Assembly (NCBI GenBank): GCA_900541415.1
Contig: UQJP01000035.1
Coordinates: 1 to 35,715, forward strand
DNA length: 35,715 nucleotides
Reading direction: 5' to 3'
Source: an uncultured Odoribacter sp.
GTDB taxonomy: Bacteria; Bacteroidota; Bacteroidia; Bacteroidales; Marinifilaceae
Shown here piece by piece: positions 10,209-18,650 of the stretch. Each line of letters begins with the position of its first letter. The first letter of the stretch is position 1. A program made the translations under genes and the position numbers. The notes beneath the pieces are model-generated. The model was not told the DNA's origin. It made no database searches and saw nothing but the letters and a program-made list of their open reading frames with translations.

Positions 10209-13200
10209 ATGATAAATATTATGAAACATATATGCGCCGGCATCCTGCTGTTATTGCTGTCGTCGGCACTATCGGCACAGGAGCTGATTACCGTCAAGGG
10301 AAAGGTTCTCAGTGCAGACAAAAAACAGCCCATCGCCAATGCCCAGGTATCGTCTTTCGATGCCAAGGCTACGGCCTATACCGAAGATGACGGAACATTC
10401 TCCATCCAGGTATACAATGGCAAGGCTACCCTGACCGTGAAAGCAGACCAATATTTCGAAAACGAAATCGCCCTGCTGGATCGTACCCAGGTGAACATCT
10501 ACCTGCTTCCGACCAATACGGTGATGTACTCAGGTTCCTACCAAACAAACGAAGGAGCCCGCAAAATGATCAACAACGTCGGAACTGCGGTTTCTATAAA
10601 TAAAAAAGACCTGAACCAGGGATATTCCGCTACCGACGATGCATTAGTCGGTAAAATCGGTGGTCTGCGCGTGCAGAACAAGAGTGGAATGCCGGGAGAA
10701 GGCTCTGTGGTTAATCTGCGGGGAATCCGTTCTTTGGTTGCAGAGAACACCCCATTGATCGTTGTGGACGGTCTGCCCTATTTGCCCGATCAGGAAAATT
10801 CGGCTGTGATCAACGGTTTTTCTAAAAACATCTTCGCTCCGACCAACCTGAAGGACATAGAGAGCATCACTTTGCTGAAAGGAACCGAGGCTGCTGCATT
10901 CGGCTCACTGGGAAGTAACGGTGTGCTCCTGATCGAAACGGAGAAAGCAACCGACCTGGAAACGAAAGTTCAGTTCCAAACCGTAGAAGGAGTTGGATTT
11001 ATGAACAAAAGAATCCCGTTGATGGAAGCGGAAGCTTTCAAAAACTACATTGCAGACGTGGGAGAAACCAAATACACCGACCTGAATCAGCTGATGGAAG
11101 AATTTCCGTTCCTGAAAGATGATCCAGATGATAACTACAAATACAAATACGACAACAACACCGACTGGCAGGATGAAATTTATACCCCATCGGTAAGCAC
11201 AGAAAACATCCTGAAAATCAAAGGTGGTGATGCTGTTGCCAACTACGCCCTATCCGTAGGTTATCTGATGAACAAAGGTGTGATTGAAAATACCAAACAA
11301 TCGAAATATTACACCCGTCTGAACTCTGACATCAATATCACCAGACGTTTGAAAATGTTCGCCACCGTGGGATTCAATTACAGTAACCACGACCTGATGG
11401 AACAGGGAATGGTAAAAGAAACCAATCCCCTCCTGACAGCACTGTACAAATCGCCGTTACTCAGCGTTTACGAACAAAACCGTTTTAAAGAAAACCTGCC
11501 GAATTTCAATCCGGTTCAGCAATTCGGAATCAGTAACCCCAAAGCGGTGGTTTCGGATATTAATGCCAAAAGCAAAGCCTACGACGTGATCGTAAGCCTC
11601 GGATTGAACTATCAGTTCAACCCCTACCTGGATTTTCAGGCACAGGGTGGATTGTATTACAACTACACCAAAGAAGATATGTTCATCCCCGGTAAAAGTT
11701 CTAAAGCCATTGCACCATTGTTAAACGGACTGGCAGAAAACACAGTAAGAAGTGGTACGGGTGAAGGTATGAACTATTATATCAAAGGTAGTGCCCGATA
11801 CAGCCGGATGTTCAAAGGCAAACACGACGTATCGGCAAGCATCGGCTATCAGCTGTTATCTTCCAAAAGAGAGCTTGACTGCGGTAGCGGTATCAACACA
11901 GCTTCCGACTTCTATCAGAGCCTGGGAAATGTAACCACAGCCTATAAACGGGACATCACGGGTTACATCGACAAATGGAACTGGATGAACGCTTACCTGA
12001 TCGCTAATTACGGTTTCAACAACCAATATTACATCGGAGCTTCAGCAACCATAGACGCTTCTTCATCCTATGGATCGAACAGCGGACGTGCTTTCGTAAT
12101 GCCTACGGTGAATGCTGCCTGGAAAGTGAAAAACGCTCCGTTCCTGCGGAACAGTGAGCTGATCAGTAACCTGGTGATCCGCGGAGAATACGGAATGAAC
12201 GGAAACAGCCGTTATTCATCCAGATACAGCCGCTATTACTACACCAGTGCTGCACTGCGTGACGTTGCCGGAATGGTTCGGGCAGGACTTCCGAACTTAC
12301 AACTGAAACCGGAAAAGAACATCACCGCAACCGTAGGAGCCGACCTGTCACTCGTTGGCAATTTGGTTGACCTGGGTGTAAACTTCTATGAAGAACGTAC
12401 CAAAGACATGCTGCTCGACAAGAGAATGCCGGTTGTTTACGGCTACACCACCATGTATGACAATGCGGGAGAGATCAAAACCCAGGGTATAGAAGTTGAT
12501 TTTGCAGTAAACCTTTTCCCTAAAAAAGCAGTTCGCTGGACTATCGGTGGAAACATCGCTACCTACCGTTCAGAAATAGTTAGTTTAGGAGAAGCCAAAA
12601 CCCGTACGGTGAAATTTTCTGACGGAGCACAATTACGTTCCGAAGTGGGAAAAGCCCCGAACCTATTCTATGGCCACACCACTGAAAAAGTGTTCGCATC
12701 CCGTGCAGAAGCAGAAGCAGCCGGATTGGTATCACAGGGAGGAAAAGCTTTCGCTGCCGGAGATATTAAATTCACCGACCGGGACAATAACCATGTAATC
12801 GACGACAAGGACATGACCGTTATCGGTAATCCGACTCCCGATTTCTATGGAGGTTTCTATACAAACGTATCCTACAAAGGATTCAATTTATATGCAAACT
12901 TCACTTATAGCTATGGTAACGACATTTACAATGCCGTACGCCGCGGTTCTGAATCAATGTCGGGCTGGGAAAACCAAACCCGTACAGCAGAACGCAGATG
13001 GACATCCGATGGTCAGGTGACTGATATTCCGAAAGCGAATTTCGGTGACCCGATCGGTAATGCCCGCTTCTCTGACCGCTGGATTGAAGACGGTTCATAC
13101 CTGAAAATGAAAGAAGTTACATTCAGCTATGAAACAAAACGCAAAGTATTCTTGTTCACAGGATTGAAAGCTTATATCTCAGGTGAAAACCTATTGACCT

Positions 13201-13325
13201 GGACAAAATACACGGGCCTTGATCCTGAATTTGCTTATTCTTACAGCACTGACATGGCAGGAATAGATTTAGGCAAAGTGCCTTTGGCGAGAACCGTAAA
13301 AGTCGGATTGGTACTGAATTTCTAA
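10209..13325 (+). CDS. SusC-family TonB-dependent transporter, divergent type (SusC-B)
   Basis: 1038 residues, or 1034 if translation starts at the second ATG (10221, MKHICAG). Both starts place a normal Sec signal peptide before the cleavage at LSAQ. A carboxypeptidase-regulatory-like domain (TVKGKVLSADKKQPIANAQV) leads into a plug domain with NLRGIRSL and TPLIVVDGLPYLP, then a barrel ending in VLNF. Unlike SusC-A, the linker between the first domain and the plug lacks a recognisable DEVVV-type TonB box. A DRDNNHVIDDKD segment resembles the aspartate-rich loop common near the SusC C-terminus. The paralog is 22380-25514. It probably imports a ligand different from that of SusC-A because the two families in this operon are only distantly alike. 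Confidence 0.93.
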   Translation: MINIMKHICAGILLLLLSSALSAQELITVKGKVLSADKKQPIANAQVSSFDAKATAYTEDDGTFSIQVYNGKATLTVKADQYFENEIALLDRTQVNIYLLPTNTVMYSGSYQTNEGARKMINNVGTAVSINKKDLNQGYSATDDALVGKIGGLRVQNKSGMPGEGSVVNLRGIRSLVAENTPLIVVDGLPYLPDQENSAVINGFSKNIFAPTNLKDIESITLLKGTEAAAFGSLGSNGVLLIETEKATDLETKVQFQTVEGVGFMNKRIPLMEAEAFKNYIADVGETKYTDLNQLMEEFPFLKDDPDDNYKYKYDNNTDWQDEIYTPSVSTENILKIKGGDAVANYALSVGYLMNKGVIENTKQSKYYTRLNSDINITRRLKMFATVGFNYSNHDLMEQGMVKETNPLLTALYKSPLLSVYEQNRFKENLPNFNPVQQFGISNPKAVVSDINAKSKAYDVIVSLGLNYQFNPYLDFQAQGGLYYNYTKEDMFIPGKSSKAIAPLLNGLAENTVRSGTGEGMNYYIKGSARYSRMFKGKHDVSASIGYQLLSSKRELDCGSGINTASDFYQSLGNVTTAYKRDITGYIDKWNWMNAYLIANYGFNNQYYIGASATIDASSSYGSNSGRAFVMPTVNAAWKVKNAPFLRNSELISNLVIRGEYGMNGNSRYSSRYSRYYYTSAALRDVAGMVRAGLPNLQLKPEKNITATVGADLSLVGNLVDLGVNFYEERTKDMLLDKRMPVVYGYTTMYDNAGEIKTQGIEVDFAVNLFPKKAVRWTIGGNIATYRSEIVSLGEAKTRTVKFSDGAQLRSEVGKAPNLFYGHTTEKVFASRAEAEAAGLVSQGGKAFAAGDIKFTDRDNNHVIDDKDMTVIGNPTPDFYGGFYTNVSYKGFNLYANFTYSYGNDIYNAVRRGSESMSGWENQTRTAERRWTSDGQVTDIPKANFGDPIGNARFSDRWIEDGSYLKMKEVTFSYETKRKVFLFTGLKAYISGENLLTWTKYTGLDPEFAYSYSTDMAGIDLGKVPLARTVKVGLVLNF

Positions 13326-13358
13326 ACGAATCAGGCAAACAATTTAAAACTTGAATCT

Positions 13359-14984
13359 ATGAAAATTAAAAATATCATAAAAATTGGTTCATTCTCTCTG
13401 GCATTGTTGGTTGGAGGTTGCGAAAACTTCTTTGAAGTGAAGCCGGGAGATATGTTGCTGGAAAAAGACAGCTATTCGAACCTGAACGAAGTATATTCAA
13501 ACTTTCTGGGGCTTAACACCACGCTTCAGCAAGCTGCCGAAAAATATGTGATTATGGCAGAATTGTTGGGCGACAACATGGAGCCTACTGAAAATGCACC
13601 TACCGAATATTGGGAAGCCTGGAGATACCAGGCTACCAACGGTAACGATGCGATTGATCCTACTGTATTCTATAACATTGTGGTACAAAGTAACGATTTC
13701 CTTCGCCACGTAGTGAAATTCAACAAAGACTATCCGGCGGTAATCGAAGAAACTGTATACAAAGGAATGATTTCTTCTGCTATGGCCAACCGGGCATGGG
13801 CTTATATGACCATCGGGAAATTTTTCGGAGAAGCACTCTATTATGATGTTGCTTTATCTTCGGACATTGACCTGAGCAAAGAGAAAATGCTGAAATTCGA
13901 CGAGTTAATAGACGAGTTGATCTATTTCCTGAACACAGGGGTTGACGGAGTGAACGGCTTCAACGAAGTGGATTGGACAAAAATCTTAAATAACACGGAC
14001 TATTCGTGGAACCGTATGTCGATCAGTTCCGATGCAGTGGTTTCCGAACTTTATTTATGGGACGGGAATTACGTAGAAGCAGCTAAACATCTGGCATTAA
14101 CTCTGAACGGATTAGGAATCATCAAAAAGAACGCAGGTCCCAGCAATAAATTCAGCTTAAATGAAACTTATGCAAAAAGTAAATGGTCAACCATTTTCAG
14201 CGGAGCGTTTTCCTCGATCACGGATGAAGCTTTCAGTGCCGTACCTTATGATTTCTCAAAAAATCAAACGAACAACCTGCAATACTGGTTTTCTAACGAA
14301 GGAGAAAATGTTTACTATTTCCGACCGACTGATTCGTTAATTTCCAAATATGAAAATACGATTCGTATCGATGGAGGAAAAGGTGATGTTTACCGGGGTA
14401 AAAACGTATCCTATGTGGAATCGGGCAAACAAATGGTGATTAACCGTTACAGCTTGGGTAAAAGCAGTTATAGCCATGATGCAACCATCTATATTTATCG
14501 GACTTCGGAACTGTTCCTAATGTTGACGGAAGCGATGAATGCCTTAGGAGATATAGCTGCAGCCGACTCTTTGTTGAACGTGGGATTGGTGTCTTCCTGG
14601 GATGGGTCTAAATTATTACCTCCTTTCAACACACCGACCTTTACCGCTAACACGAACTGTTTAAGAAACTGCCTGGGAGTTCGCGGACGTGCAGGAGTAG
14701 CCCCCAACTACCTGAGGGATTTCGTTGCCGAAGACGCTCCGCTGGAACGGAAACAAGCCGTACTGGACAGCCTGATTGCCGAAGAATCGGCTTTGGAACA
14801 AGCCTTTGAAGGAAAAAGATGGTTTACGTTGATGCGTATGGCACGTAATAACAACCGTCCTGCAATGCTCGCCAACGAGATTGTGAAAAAATTCCCGGAA
14901 GGTGAAAGGGAAACCTACCGTGCTTTCCTGATGAATCCGGAAAACTGGTTTATCAAATACGACCAGTTGCATGTAATTGAATAA
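13359..14984 (+). CDS. SusD-like surface lipoprotein (SusD-B)
   Basis: 541 residues with a lipoprotein signal peptide (LALLVGGC, Cys21) followed by ENFFEVKPGDMLLEKDSYSN, the SusD mature start. SusD features include the early helical region (AAEKYVIMAELLGDNMEPT), the middle segment MANRAWAYMTIGKFFGEALYYD, and the C-terminal EQAFEGKRWFTLMRMAR signature. It is the lid partner of SusC-B, starting 34 bases after it. The first three-quarters diverge strongly from SusD-A of the same operon, so the two pairs probably capture different ligands. The minus-strand counterpart is 20752-22347; the shared PEGER and PENW segments near the C-terminus make the relationship plain. Confidence 0.93.
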   Translation: MKIKNIIKIGSFSLALLVGGCENFFEVKPGDMLLEKDSYSNLNEVYSNFLGLNTTLQQAAEKYVIMAELLGDNMEPTENAPTEYWEAWRYQATNGNDAIDPTVFYNIVVQSNDFLRHVVKFNKDYPAVIEETVYKGMISSAMANRAWAYMTIGKFFGEALYYDVALSSDIDLSKEKMLKFDELIDELIYFLNTGVDGVNGFNEVDWTKILNNTDYSWNRMSISSDAVVSELYLWDGNYVEAAKHLALTLNGLGIIKKNAGPSNKFSLNETYAKSKWSTIFSGAFSSITDEAFSAVPYDFSKNQTNNLQYWFSNEGENVYYFRPTDSLISKYENTIRIDGGKGDVYRGKNVSYVESGKQMVINRYSLGKSSYSHDATIYIYRTSELFLMLTEAMNALGDIAAADSLLNVGLVSSWDGSKLLPPFNTPTFTANTNCLRNCLGVRGRAGVAPNYLRDFVAEDAPLERKQAVLDSLIAEESALEQAFEGKRWFTLMRMARNNNRPAMLANEIVKKFPEGERETYRAFLMNPENWFIKYDQLHVIE

Positions 14985-15012
14985 TTGTTTCATTCACAGT
15001 AAAAACAAGATT

Positions 15013-16938
15013 ATGAATCGTATATACAAAAATATCGGAATGGCTCTCCTACTGACGGCAGTAGCCTGCTCCACCGATAATGCTATTGAAGATCCGTTCA
15101 TTGACTCGTCGGATAAACCGGCTCAGGACGGTAGTGTGGCCAGTAATCCTTATTGGGGATGGGTATCTGAGTTCCCAGGCTTTATCCCGGCAGACTTAGC
15201 CCGGGTTAATGCAGAGGTTACCCTTGCAGCACAGAGTCAAATGACAGCTCCGGAAACAGCTTTCGAACCTAAAAGCTGGCAAAGTTCCGGATATTATGCA
15301 GCACCGGGAGAAACGGTTACCATTACCGTTCCTGCCGGAGTAAGCGGCCTGAAATACAGAATCGGCGGTTTTACCGACATTCTGGATGAAAGTGCAACGC
15401 TCAAACGTTACGCCGACATGAACAAGGAAGGTGATTTAGTAGCCGGAGAAAACACCGTGATGAGTTATTTCGGAGGACACCTTTACTTCTTCTACGAAAC
15501 AAGCGGAAACGCCACCACCCTGCAAGTTGCAGGTGTGGTGAAATCTCCTGACTATATTCAGGGAGAAACCGACGCTGCAGCCTGGAAACAAGAAATTGCA
15601 TCGACGATCATGCCGTGGGCCGAACTTCGTTCTTCTAAAGTGGTGCTGACTTTACCGGTTAGCATTCTTAAAGAAGTCAGCGATCCCGAAGCTCTTTTGA
15701 ATTTCTACAACGATATGATTTCAATGGATTTCGACGGATTTTACAGCGTTACTTCCACCCAACCCTGGCGTCTGCGCACCGATGTGCAAACTTCCACGGG
15801 CAGCGATGCCACAGGCGGATACCCTTCTGTGATTCTGCAAGGTGTGGATTCGGCTATCGTACGTATTACGGCTTTACAAGACCCTAACATTCTGAAAGTA
15901 GCCCGGAGTTTCGCATCAACCTATCAGCAGGAGGACTTAGGAGGACAGTATTTTAAAGATGCTTATTTAAACCTGCCTTACCATCGTTTATATCACAGGA
16001 ACCAGGTATGGCCGGTTGCCAATACCGAATTTGAAGGGGCAATCAACAGCTTTGTAAACAGCAGCGATCCCGCCAAGAGATACTATGACCTGACTTCTGC
16101 ACAGCAAGTGGGAATGTTTGTTCAGCTCGCACAACAATATGGCTGGAATATATTCCCCTATATCGCAAAACAGGTTAGGGAAAATGAAGCCCCCGCTCAC
16201 GACCAGGACAAGAGTGATGCTCTGGCTATGTACGCTACCGAATATGCCAATCAGGATTTAACCCCGTTCTTCGATGCGTGGGGCTTCACCTTATCGTCTT
16301 ACGCAACGAGCTACATGGAACAATTCCCGGCAATTGCAACACCGTTCTGGAATTCAGCCGAGCGGAAATTCGGAGATTTCGATACCCGTACTGCTGTCAC
16401 CATGGTTAAAGGCGTACGCCCGACTTACACGGTGATCGACCGTTCAAACTGGAACGTACAGGCAAAACGTATCGTGGCTGGTGTTGAAGAAGACAACGTG
16501 CATGAAGAATCGGCTAAGATTGGAAAAGCAGCACTTATGATCGACGGAGATGCCACCTCCATCTGGCACTCCAAATGGTCGGGAGAAGGAGCGGAATATC
16601 CTCATATCATCGACATCGATATGAAAACACCGACTTCATTCAACTACCTGTATTACCAGCACCGGAATACACAGACCCACAACAACAAATGCCGTCGTTT
16701 CCAATTATTGATCGAAAAAGCCGACGGAACATTCGAAGCCGTGGACGACAACAAGATGTTTACCTTAGGGAAAACCACCGATATGCAATATATCTATCTG
16801 GATAAAACCTACGAAACAAGCAAGCTGAAACTGAGGCTGGTTTCTCCGCATCCGTTGACAGGAGATCCTTATAGCGATGCAGACCGTCAATCCATTGCCG
16901 TATCTATCGCTGAATTTGGAGTCGGAATGTTGGAATAA
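15013..16938 (+). CDS. M60-like lipoprotein lacking the zinc motif (predicted pseudopeptidase)
   Basis: 641 residues from the ATG at 15013, which opens a lipoprotein signal peptide (LLTAVAC, Cys19); an in-frame ATG at 14977 overlaps the preceding gene. The N-terminal region (NPYWGWVSEFPG, then SSGYYAAPGETVTITVPAG) matches the paralogous M60 protein at 18651-20723, as do GGYPSVILQ, LAQQYGWNIFPYIAKQVRE and LTPFFDAWGF. Where the paralog has HEFGH and the downstream glutamate, this protein reads through about residues 285-325 without any HExxH; no such motif occurs anywhere in it. The frame is intact across the region. The C-terminal 140 residues look like an F5/8 type C (discoidin, CBM32-like) domain (ALMIDGDATSIWHSKW). 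The likely role is glycoprotein binding without proteolysis. A stem-loop terminator follows. Confidence 0.85.
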   Translation: MNRIYKNIGMALLLTAVACSTDNAIEDPFIDSSDKPAQDGSVASNPYWGWVSEFPGFIPADLARVNAEVTLAAQSQMTAPETAFEPKSWQSSGYYAAPGETVTITVPAGVSGLKYRIGGFTDILDESATLKRYADMNKEGDLVAGENTVMSYFGGHLYFFYETSGNATTLQVAGVVKSPDYIQGETDAAAWKQEIASTIMPWAELRSSKVVLTLPVSILKEVSDPEALLNFYNDMISMDFDGFYSVTSTQPWRLRTDVQTSTGSDATGGYPSVILQGVDSAIVRITALQDPNILKVARSFASTYQQEDLGGQYFKDAYLNLPYHRLYHRNQVWPVANTEFEGAINSFVNSSDPAKRYYDLTSAQQVGMFVQLAQQYGWNIFPYIAKQVRENEAPAHDQDKSDALAMYATEYANQDLTPFFDAWGFTLSSYATSYMEQFPAIATPFWNSAERKFGDFDTRTAVTMVKGVRPTYTVIDRSNWNVQAKRIVAGVEEDNVHEESAKIGKAALMIDGDATSIWHSKWSGEGAEYPHIIDIDMKTPTSFNYLYYQHRNTQTHNNKCRRFQLLIEKADGTFEAVDDNKMFTLGKTTDMQYIYLDKTYETSKLKLRLVSPHPLTGDPYSDADRQSIAVSIAEFGVGMLE

Positions 16939-16987
16939 CCCCATGCCTGTGAGAAACAGGGATATTCAATAAGTTTATTCACGAGAA

Positions 16988-17016
16988 CTGCCCGGACTTT
17001 GTTCGGGCAGTTTTTT
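16988..17016 (+). terminator. Factor-independent terminator of the plus operon
   Basis: A 10-base stem (16988-16997 pairing with 17001-17010, one G-U pair) with a three-base loop is followed by six T (17011-17016). It lies 49 bases after the stop of the M60-like gene and before the GH88 gene, so it separates the operon from GH88. Confidence 0.9.
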
Positions 17017-17137
17017 GTAAAAAAATAACCGGAAACGGCAGATTTAAGCACTAAATTTATCATATTGCAAACCGTTTTAAGCCGATTGGCTTATTCAATC
17101 ATTCAAATATATAAATCCATTAAGCACCCACACAAAT
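17017..17137 (+). promoter_or_regulatory. GH88 upstream region with small inverted repeat
   Basis: This AT-rich 121-base stretch must hold the promoter of GH88 if the terminator before it works. A six-base inverted repeat, TAAGCC-GATT-GGCTTA, sits at 17078-17093, about 45 bases before the start codon. TTGG (17086-17089) upstream of an AT-rich TATATAAA near 17108 is a weak candidate for a Bacteroidota promoter. Neither assignment is firm. Confidence 0.3.
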
Positions 17138-18379
17138 ATGAAACAGAGATCATTGTATTTATTTTTTATCCTTTTACTTTGGGGTACACACGGGACCACC
17201 GCCGCCCCCAAAAAAGATGCAAAAGATAATTTCCTGAAAGACAACATCGTTTATGCAGCTACCCAAACTCAAAATATGCTCCATGCGGTAGGTGCCCCCA
17301 CCGGGAAAAACTATCCGAGAACAACCAATTCAAAGGGACAGTTGGCCACCACTTCCATTTACGACTGGACTCCGGGATTCTTTCCCGGCGTATTGTGGTA
17401 TCTATACGAACTGACGAATGAAGAAAGCTGGAAAGAACAGGCTGAAAAGTGGACCTATCCGCTGAAACCGATACAGACATTCACATCAAACCACGACATC
17501 GGGTTTATGATGTATTGCAGCTACGGGCATGCCGAGCGGCTGGCTTCCCAACCGGAGTACAAAGATATACTGGTGCAGAGTGCCAAATCGCTTTGCACGC
17601 GTTATAATCCCACGATAAAAGCTATAAAATCATGGAATTACCGCGAAGGCTGGGACGGCTCGAAATGGTTCTACCCGGTGATCATCGACAATATGATGAA
17701 TTTGGAGCTATTATTCTATGCTTCAAAAGTAACGGGAGATCCCACCTACCGCAACATTGCCATAGAGCATGCCAATACCACACTGGCAAACCATTTCCGG
17801 AAAGATTACAGTAGTTATCACGTAGTGGATTACGACCAGAAAACAGGTGAAGCCCTGCACCGTCAGACCTGTCAGGGATACAGCGACAATTCCACCTGGG
17901 CACGCGGGCAGGCATGGGCGATATATGGATATACGATGGTGTACCGGGAAACCAAAGACCCCAAATACCTGAAAGCAGCCGAAAATCTTGCCGCTTACTA
18001 CCTGAAACATTTGCCCAAAGACCTGATCCCTTATTGGGATTTCAATGCGGGAGAACCGGGCTACACCCCACAAGGCAAATCCTATGCCTGCGTGTATACA
18101 GGCAAACCCCGTGACGCATCGGCAGCGGCTGTAGTGTGTTCCGCTTTATTCGAGCTGGGAGAGTTTACCGGAAAGAAAAAATATACCCACAAAGCTGTGG
18201 CCATGCTGAAAAGCCTGGCTTCGGAAAATTACCGGGCACCGTTAGGCGAAAATGCAAATTTCCTGATTATGCACTGCACAGGCAGCCTGCCCCACAAATC
18301 AGAAATCGACGCCCCCCTCACCTATGCCGATTACTATTTTCTGGAAGCTCTGGTGCGTTACAAAAAATCAGTCAAGTAA
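17138..18379 (+). CDS. Glycoside hydrolase family 88, unsaturated glucuronyl hydrolase
   Basis: 413 residues with a cleavable Sec signal peptide (about 1-23, THGTTAA-P), so the enzyme is probably periplasmic. GH88 enzymes hydrate the double bond of a 4,5-unsaturated uronic acid left at the non-reducing end by a polysaccharide lyase, releasing that sugar. Family features are visible: YDWTPGFFPGVLWYLYE, the NHDIGF motif with Asp120, the VIIDNMMNLELLF motif with Asp184 (matching the two catalytic aspartates of characterised enzymes in order and approximate spacing), STWARGQAWAIYGY, and the C-terminal PLTYADYYFLEAL. Length is normal. It lies at the symmetry axis between the two operons and has its own terminator. 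No polysaccharide lyase or sulfatase is encoded nearby, so whether the substrate comes from chondroitin, hyaluronan, heparin or another uronate polymer is open. Confidence 0.95.
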   Translation: MKQRSLYLFFILLLWGTHGTTAAPKKDAKDNFLKDNIVYAATQTQNMLHAVGAPTGKNYPRTTNSKGQLATTSIYDWTPGFFPGVLWYLYELTNEESWKEQAEKWTYPLKPIQTFTSNHDIGFMMYCSYGHAERLASQPEYKDILVQSAKSLCTRYNPTIKAIKSWNYREGWDGSKWFYPVIIDNMMNLELLFYASKVTGDPTYRNIAIEHANTTLANHFRKDYSSYHVVDYDQKTGEALHRQTCQGYSDNSTWARGQAWAIYGYTMVYRETKDPKYLKAAENLAAYYLKHLPKDLIPYWDFNAGEPGYTPQGKSYACVYTGKPRDASAAAVVCSALFELGEFTGKKKYTHKAVAMLKSLASENYRAPLGENANFLIMHCTGSLPHKSEIDAPLTYADYYFLEALVRYKKSVK

Positions 18380-18458
18380 TCCGTTTATCCGGATTTTATT
18401 CCTGAAATCCGTGAAGCGATTTTCAGTACACAAAATTTCAGGAACTTTTCTATACCAC

Positions 18459-18489
18459 AACGGGATTCAGTCTTTGAATCCCGTTTTTT
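18459..18489 (+). terminator. Factor-independent terminator after GH88
   Basis: An 11-base perfect stem counting A-T pairs (AACGGGATTCA at 18459-18469 with its complement at 18475-18485) encloses a five-base loop, and the T-run starts at 18484. It lies about 80 bases after the GH88 stop. A weaker seven-base hairpin without a T-run sits just upstream at 18390-18411. Confidence 0.85.
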
Positions 18490-18569
18490 ATTCATATTTT
18501 CCCAGGGTAACCAACAAAATCCGAAAAAGATAAGCGGGAATGCCATAAGCACAGAGGGAAAAGCCCGAT

Positions 18570-18605
18570 AAAGAAACAGCCCTGAACCATAATGGTTCAG
18601 GGCTG
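18570..18605 (-). terminator. Factor-independent terminator of the minus operon
   Basis: A 12-base perfect stem (18577-18588 with 18594-18605, loop ATAAT) is followed on the minus strand by a T-rich tail (TTTCTTTATC). On the plus strand no T-run follows, so it serves the minus-strand operon ending at 18651. Confidence 0.85.
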
Positions 18606-18615
18606 CTATCCGGAT

Positions 18616-18636
18616 GTAAGGGAAAGCCTCCCTTAC
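18616..18636 (-). repeat. Hairpin just after the minus-operon stop codon
   Basis: An eight-base perfect inverted repeat (18616-18623 with 18629-18636, five-base loop) lies 15 bases after the M60 stop codon and 11 bases before the terminator stem. It has no T-run of its own. It may protect the mRNA 3' end or assist termination; this is inferred from position only. Confidence 0.55.
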
Positions 18637-18650
18637 CCCAATGTATAAAA

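Noticed and set aside
17078..17093. Inverted repeat TAAGCC-GATT-GGCTTA as a defined operator
   Set aside because: A six-base stem in AT-rich DNA is common by chance; kept only as a note under the GH88 upstream region.
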